Positions 58,005 through 64,000 of a stretch of 64,000 bases of DNA are shown one piece after another (positions within the stretch are counted from its first letter, which is position 1; each line of letters starts with the position of its first letter). The stretch lies in NCBI GenBank assembly GCA_015698045.1, contig BLAL01000286.1, positions 248,001 to 312,000 on the forward strand, written 5' to 3'. The DNA comes from Rhizophagus clarus. Its lineage: Eukaryota; Glomeromycota; Glomeromycetes; Glomerales; Glomeraceae. Below the pieces are notes generated by a model, which was not told where the DNA came from, made no database searches, and was given only the letters and a program-made list of their open reading frames with translations. Made by a program: the position numbers and the translations under genes.

Positions 58005-58801
58005 AATATAAAATTTTATTTATAAAGAACTAGAATAAGTTATAATATAGCAAAATTACAGATATAAGTTTTATATAGTAAACATTATGATAAATATGCA
58101 TCTTATAATTATAAATAATATAATTCTTCAAAGAAAGTTATATCATAAAGATCAAGTTAGTAAATAAAAAAAAATAACAAAAAGACTAAACTTTATAAAA
58201 AACTTTATAGATTAAATTAAGAAATATATAGATAAATATTTAAACTGGCTGTGGTTAAAAGTATTATATATAAAATAGAAGTAATTATAATTTAGTCTTA
58301 TTTAATCTAATAAATATATATACAATTTCAACATCTTAAAAAAAAAAAAAAGATTAAAAAATACAAATTGAACTATATTGAAGTAATAATATATCTAACT
58401 TTAATGTATAGAATTTTATAAATATAAAAAAAAAAATACAAAAATTGATACACATATTATAGAACTATTTATATATTAAAAACAAATATATAAAATTACT
58501 AAAAAACTAAAAATACATAAAAAATTACTAAAATAAAATATGATTAAAAAAAGTTTAAAATTCAAATTATTTTGAATAGATAGAGATAAAAGACTATTAT
58601 TTTATTTACTTTAGTAAATATATCAAAATCAATAAGATAGTTTTAATATTATATATATAAAAAAAATCTGTTAAATTATCATTGATAAATTAAATGGTAA
58701 TTGTATTTAAATTTAATATATCATTATCAGAAATCATATAAAAATAATATATGATATATATTTTTTATATTATAATCAAATCTCTTAAAAAAAATGTAAA
58801 A
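58005..58801. other. AT-rich stretch
   Basis: No gene seen; composed of A/T with TATATA runs. Confidence 0.5.
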
Positions 58802-59247
58802 GAACACTAGTCGAAAAAGGAATATTCGGTCTTAATAAAATTTGACCTATATTTGACCAAAATTAAAAATTATTCGACCTCAATTAGTAATGATCTATGA
58901 TTAAACATATATTCGATATTGTTGAATTATAGTCGAATAGTGTATATAAAGTTGCCTGCTGAAACTAAGGAGTTTCGACATATCGAAATTGCCAAAACTA
59001 TTTCGACATTTCGACATTGACCTTCTGATTTGTCAAAATGCCAAAATAGTTTTGACATACCAAATCTATTTCAATAGTTTCAGCATTCACTAATCTGCGG
59101 TTTGCAGATTTCCGATCAGTTTTAATATCAGTCATATGAGCTGATTTACTGATCATAGATAATCTTTTTTTTTTGAAAAAAAAAATGGTTACAGTTTTTT
59201 AAACCGGATAAAAAAAAAATTTTTATTTTTATTTTTTTTTGCTTTAG

Positions 59248-59940
59248 GTTGCCGGACTTCTTGGATGAACCCGAACTTGGAATGTGCACAAGTAAATTAG
59301 TAGGGGAATGAGAGGGGATTTTTTTTTAATATATTGAAGAAACATACTAATATTTCTTCTATCTACATATGTCTTTTTTTTTTCTTTAGGTTGCCAGACT
59401 TCTTGAATGAACCCAGACTTGAAAAGTACGCAAGTAAGTTAGTGGGAAGTGGAAGGGGATTTTTTTTTAATATATTGAAGAAACATACTAACATTTCTTC
59501 TATTTCTTTTTTTTTCTTTAGGTTGCCAGACTTCTTGAATGAACCCAGACTTGAAAAGTACGCAAATAAGTTAGTGGAGAATGGGAGAAGATTTTTTTTA
59601 ATATATTGAAGAAACATACTAACGTTTTTTCTATTTCTTTTTTTTTTTCTTTAGGTTGCCGAACTTCTTGAACGAACCCAGACTTGAAAAGTACGCAAGT
59701 AAGTTAGTGGGGAGTGGGAGGGGATTTTTTTTAATATATTGAAGAAACATACTAATGTTTCTTCTATTTCTTTTTTTTTTCTTTAGGTTGCCAGACTTCT
59801 TGAACGAACCCAGATTTGAAATAATGTAAGTAAATTTAGTGGAAAGTAGGAGGAATTTTTTTAATATATTAAAAAAAACGTATTAACATTTCTTTTTTAT
59901 TTTTTTAGGTTGTCAGACTTTTAGATGAACCCGGTCAATA
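59248..59940 (+). other. Micro-exon/intron array a (six acceptors)
   Basis: Exon-like segments at 59248-59291, 59390-59433, 59522-59565, 59655-59698 (44 nt each) and 59787-59825 (39 nt), with a last one from 59909. All begin GTTG(C/T)C after TTTAG. Introns are 98, 88, 89, 88 and 83 nt, with GTAAGT or GTAAAT donors and CATACTAAC/T branch points followed by a T-rich tract. The third copy has lost its donor (ATAAGT). In one frame the exons read LPDFLNEPRLEKYA. The last segment ends CCCGGTCAATAAAA, an AATAAA-like end. The exon starts are related to those at 47776-48310. Confidence 0.65.
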
Positions 59941-60419
59941 AAATTTTTTTATTACAAACAATAATATAAAAACTTTTTTTAAATGTAATAATTTATTATT
60001 TAATCCAGAAGTCAATTTCAATTATAATAATAAAATAAAGTATTGCAATAAATTTTAGTTTTTTATGTATTTAATTTTAAATTTTTTTTACTAAATTTTT
60101 AATATGCATGCTATATGGCCGGGACGTTATAAATTACAATCAATCTATCAAACTTGTATCAAACTTTATCAATATCTATATAAACTTTATTAATTAGAAT
60201 CGTTCAATTTTGAATCAAATTGTGACTATAAAAATCATAATATTTTATATATCACGAAAGTGATGTTTTAATTTTGGCAATTTTGACATATTTTTAGTTT
60301 CGATATTTTGACATTGGCCTATTGAGTTTCGGCAGGCAACTTTAAGTGTATATTAATTAAGCGTCACGTTATGTATCACATAACTAATTAAAGCTTAAAA
60401 AAAGACTAAATTTAATGAA
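59941..60419. other. Element-internal AT-rich spacer
   Basis: AT-rich sequence with TTTTGACATATTTTTAGTTTC and TTTCGGCAGGCAACTTTAAG near its end; the latter mirrors GTTGCCTGCTGAAAC at 58954-58968, an inner inverted pair of element 2. Confidence 0.5.
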
Positions 60420-60602
60420 GTTTCTAAAATTTCTTTCCTTTTTCCTTCACCATTTCCTTTTGTTTTTTACCTCCTTTCGTCCTTTCTCTATTTTTTATCT
60501 TTCCCCCTTCTTTCTTTTTCTTCCCTTCATATTTTCCTTTATCTTTCCCTTTTTCTTCTCTTTCTTAATTTCTCTTTTCCCACTTTTTCCGCACTTTCTT
60601 TA
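60420..60602 (+). repeat. Pyrimidine-rich tract
   Basis: C/T-rich (TTTCCTTT, CCCTTTTTC) sequence; the 62-codon frame over it is a composition artefact. Confidence 0.7.
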
Positions 60603-60837
60603 AAAAATCCTCAATGAAACGGCTCGTTTTAAGCAAATATTTTGGTCTTCTTTGGACGCGAAATTTTACAGTAATAATTTTTTTTTCTTTAACTACTCTT
60701 AATTTAACGAACAGCTTCTAAAAGTTCAGTTACTTTTTTTTATTTAGTATTCTCTTGGATCTCTTCCTTGGATCTAGTTGAATGAAATTGTTTTTTCTTT
60801 TAACTTTAAACGAACTTTATTAACAGTTCATTTTTTT

Positions 60838-61440
60838 TTGCAGGCAACTGGTTCTTTGACATTAGGGGCCGTTTCTTTTTGCGGCTCTTTAGACGTGGTG
60901 TTTCGGTAAGAGTTGTAAAGTTTAATTTTTTTATTCTATGACTTCTAAAGGACAGTTAATAATTTCATTTTTTTTCATTTTTTTTTAGACAGTTGGCTCT
61001 TCGGTAGGATTTCGGGAGTATCTTTTCATTTTTTTTCATTTCTTTTAGACGGTTGGCTCTTCAGTAAGATCTCAGGAGTATCTTTTCATTTTATTTTGAT
61101 GTTTTACGACATTTACTAATGACTTGTTTTTACTCTTTTTTAAACGGCTAGCTCTTCAGTTTGTGTAGGATTTCGGTGAGTATTTTAATTTTTTCATTTT
61201 ATTTTGTGATTTTTACGATGTTTATTAACAACTTGTTTTACTCCTTTTAGATAGTTGATACTCATGTGGAATTTGGTAGCAACAAGACAGTTTTAACAAC
61301 AGTTTTTAGTGAGTTTTAATATTTTTTTTTTTATTTTTAATTAAATTTATTTTTTTAATGAATCATGTATTAATATTTTGATTATTTTAATTATAGACGG
61401 CTAATTTTCAACATCTTTGATATAATTTTGGTAAGATGAA
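60838..61440 (+). other. Micro-exon/intron array b
   Basis: Exon-like segments after TTTGCAG or TTTTAG at about 60843, 60989, 61050, 61252 and 61398. Shared words are (G/A)TTGGCTCTTC(G/A)GTA and GGATTTCGG; one copy near 61143 has the acceptor changed to TTTTAA. Donors include GTAAGA, GTGAGT and GTAAGA. The first segment reads ATGSLTLGAVSFCGSLDVVF in an open frame. Unit size is irregular (about 60-150 bp), so the array is older than the other two. Confidence 0.45.
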
Positions 61441-61601
61441 ATATTCAGTTTATTTATTTAACAAAACGATTACTAACGTTTCAATTCTCTATTTTTTTTA
61501 AGCAAGTTCAGTTTTTTTGACGTAAGAATTCGGAGTATTTTTTTTTAAGATTTCTTTCACCTTTTAAAAATAATTACTAATTTATTTTTTCTTTTTTTTA
61601 G

Positions 61602-62210
61602 ATAGTTTATTCTTCTTCTCTCTGAAGGCGAAATTCAACAAGAATGATCTTTGACGAACCTTCAATCTTTGGATGTGTGAATTTGATGGTGTTTTTTTTA
61701 ATACAAGAATTCGGCAAGTATGTTTTTTTAAGATTTCTTTCGCCTTTTGAAAAATAATTACTAATTTATTTTTTCTTTTTTTTAGATAGTTTATTCTTCG
61801 GCTCTCTGAACACGAAATTCAACAAGAATGATCTTTGACGAATTTTCAATCTTTGGATGTGTGGATTTGATGGTGTGTTTTTTTAATACAAGAATTCGGC
61901 AAGTATGTTTTTTTTTAAGATTTCTTTCACCTTTTGAAAAATAATTACTAATTTATTTTTTCTTTTTTTTTAGATAGTTTGTTTTTCGGCTTTCTGGACG
62001 TGAAATTTGACAAGAATGATCTTTGATGAACCTCCAATCTTTGGATGTGTGGATTTGATAGTGTATTTTTTTAATGCAAGAATTCGGCGAGTATGTTTTT
62101 TTTAAGATTTCTTTCGCCTTTTGAAAAATAATTACTAATTTATTTTTTCTTTTTTTTTAGACAGTTTGTTTTTCGGCTCTCTGAACGCAAAATTTGGCAA
62201 AAATGATTTA
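61602..62210 (+). other. Micro-exon/intron array c (~186 bp unit, four copies)
   Basis: Acceptors TTTTTAG at 61601, 61785, 61973 and 62160 are followed by (A)TAGTTT(A/G)TT(C/T)TTC. The segment (about 116 nt) contains AAGAATGATCTTTGACGAA and ATCTTTGGATGTGTGGATTT and ends AATTCGGC(A/G)A before GTATGT donors (first at 61718). Introns are about 68 nt, with TTACTAAT and a CTTTTTTTTAG end. Stops occur in all frames of the segments, so they may be non-coding exons. Confidence 0.55.
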
Positions 62211-62781
62211 GGATTTTTTATTGTGTAGATGATGGTTGTGGATATAATGGCGGATAGATTAATGTGAATAATAACAAGTGATAATATATAGATAAATAAA
62301 TGTTAGATAGATTTTTATATAATATTATAATATGTAGCTATAAATAAAATGTTAATAAAACTACTATTATTTGACTTTGAAAAACCTCTAGTTCGACCTA
62401 TTTATCAATTATATTCAGGTTACATACAGTAGTTGAATATAGTTTTTTTTAGGGACGAATAAATATGTAATAATGTCCTAATATAGATTAAATGATGGTT
62501 GAATTTTCTTTCTGAATTTGAGACAATTGGCACCCTAAATGCACCAAAAAAATCGGCCTCAATTTAACATAGGTTAGATCGTCATTTGACCTATATTCGA
62601 CCTGGTCAAATTTAGGCCAAATTGTCCTTTTTCGACTAGTAGAAAAAAACAAAAAAAAAGAAAGTGAAGAAAAATAATAAAAACATATAAAAAATATAAT
62701 AAAGTGATTTTCTTTTATTATGTTAAATAAGATCTATATTTATCAGAGTAAATTAGCATATAGAAAGAATAAGTATTTTAT

Positions 62782-63913
62782 TAGGGTTCTGTATGAATTA
62801 GATTTTATCAGATTTAAATCTGGATCTGATATTTGAATCTATATTTGAAATTTAAATCTGATCTACAGATCCAAATTTAAAATCTAAATTTAATTTAAAT
62901 TTGATCTGAATTTGATTTGAATCTGATCTGAATCTAACTTCAAGTCAAATTAAATTCAGATTTAAAAAAACAAAAAACAATGTTTTGTAATATTTTTTAT
63001 TAAATTAATTAAAAAAATATTGCAAAATGTTTTTTATTAAAAATATTTTAAAAAAAATATTTCACAATATCTTTTCATTAAATTAATCAAAAAAATATTA
63101 TGAAATGTTTTTTATTAAAAATATTTTGAAAAAACGTTGCAAAATATTTTTTTATTAAAAATACTTAAAAAAAATGTTGTGAAATGTTTTTTATATTACA
63201 AACACTTTAAATAAATATTTTGCAACATTTATTTATTAAATTAATTAAAAAAATGTTTTCAATGTTTTTTTATTAAAAACACTTTGAAAAAAAATGTTGC
63301 AAAATATTTTTTATTAAAAATACTTAGAAAAAAAATATTGCAAAATGTTATTTATTAAAAACATTTAAAAAAAAATATTTTGCAACATATTTTCATTAAA
63401 TTAATCAAAAAATAGTATAGAATATTTTTTTATTAAAAATACTTTAAAAAAAATGTTATAAAATATTTTTCATATTACAAACATTTTAAATAAACATTTT
63501 ATAATATTTATTTGTTAAACTATTTAAAAAAAATGTTTTTAATGTTTTTTTTATTAAAAATACTTAGAAAAAATGTTTTGCAACATTTTTTATTAAATTA
63601 AAAAAAATGTTGTGAAATGTTTTTTTATTAAAAATACTTTGAATAAATGTTTCACAACATTTGTTTATTAAATTAATAAAAAAAATATTGCAAAACATTT
63701 TTTTATTAGACACTAAAAAAAATGTTTCACAATATTTTTTATTAAATTATAATTCATAAACAGATTTTATGATCTAATCCAGATCTGGCAGATTTGATCT
63801 GAATTTGATTTGATAGATTCAGATTATATAATTTCAAATTTAAATCTGATTTGCAGATTATATTACTATAATCTGATTCAGATCTAACAGATCAGATTTT
63901 TTGCAAAATCCTA
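62782..63913. mobile_element. hAT-type MITE, 1.13 kb
   Basis: Perfect 8-bp target duplication TATTTTAT (62774-62781 and 63914-63921). Ends TAGGGTTCTG at the left and, reversed, TAGGATTTTG at the right. Both subterminal regions (62805-62945 and 63770-63900) are dense in GATCTG/CAGATC and AATCTGAT motifs in both orientations. The centre (62960-63740) is a tandem array of TTTTTTATTAAA(A/T)TA...AAAAAATGTT(G/T)CAAAATG-type units of about 95-120 bp. No coding capacity. Confidence 0.85.
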
Positions 63914-63921
63914 TATTTTAT

Positions 63922-64000
63922 ATATATATATATTATTAAAAAAAAAAAAAAAAGAATTAAAAAGAATAATAAAAGTGAATTTATGAAAACTCTTTGAAGA
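63922..64000. other. AT-rich window end
   Basis: A-rich sequence; nothing recognised. Confidence 0.5.

Larger units (their letters stand above)
58805..62641. mobile_element. CACTA-like element 2 (3.84 kb) with micro-exon arrays
   Basis: Left end CACTAGTCGAAAAAGGA, right end (reversed) TACTAGTCGAAAAAGGA; the single difference is C versus T in the first base. The 3-bp target duplication is GAA (58802-58804 and 62642-62644). Inner ends share ATTTGACC, TTCGACCTCAATTA / TCGGCCTCAATTT and ACCTATATTCGACC motifs. The interior holds three kinds of tandem exon-intron-like arrays (59248-59940, 60838-61440, 61602-62210), a pyrimidine tract and hairpin-forming TTTCGACAT motifs near 58970-59080. No transposase frame is found, so it depends on another element or encodes a multi-exon gene that I cannot assemble by eye. 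Confidence 0.75.

Noticed and set aside
59334..59617. Frames on both strands over the micro-exon array
   Set aside because: They run through intron-like T tracts; the repeat structure explains them better.

Overview
The window looks like nuclear DNA of an arbuscular mycorrhizal fungus (Glomeromycotina, Rhizophagus/Gigaspora-like). The reasons are very AT-rich DNA, an intronless ~480-codon F-box/leucine-rich gene of the type hugely expanded in that group, short spliceosomal introns with GTAAGT/GTATGT donors and TACTAAC branch points, and several transposon protein families I associate with these fungi. The assignment rests on family recognition, not on a database search.

Layout. 1-1166: 5' part of a DDE-type transposase-like gene (minus strand), cut by the window edge. 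1.2-8.5 kb: AT-rich, pyrimidine-rich and tandem-repeat DNA. 8.57-22.74 kb: a 14 kb structure with inverted arms of ~2.4-2.7 kb around ~9 kb that holds the only intact recognisable gene, an F-box protein (11755-13203). 24.0-32.1 kb: an AT-rich minisatellite split by a 5.7 kb DNA transposon with two convergent genes, a transposase and a C2H2 zinc-finger protein, both interrupted only by stop codons. 32-43 kb: hAT-type MITEs, LINE ORF1 relics, a MITE with an internal hairpin array, and a hAT transposase tail. 43.5-57 kb: LINE ORF1 relics invaded by two CACTA-like elements, one carrying a four-exon Myb/SANT-like (MADF-like) gene. 57-64 kb: AT-rich DNA, two hAT MITEs and a third CACTA-like element.

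The most unusual content is a set of tandem arrays in which each unit looks like a complete spliceosomal intron plus a micro-exon of 24-44 nt: AG acceptor, micro-exon, GTAAGT donor, TACTAAC-like branch point, poly-T tract. They occur in two CACTA-like elements (47.8-48.3 kb and 59.2-62.2 kb). Three elements share the terminal consensus CACWRGTCRAA.

Almost every dead transposon gene here is broken by in-frame stops that a single C-to-T (or G-to-A) transition from Arg, Gln or Trp codons can explain, mostly without frameshifts. This suggests cytosine deamination or RIP-like mutation, while the F-box gene is untouched.

All similarity and copy-number statements were made by eye. No alignment, database search or expression evidence was available.
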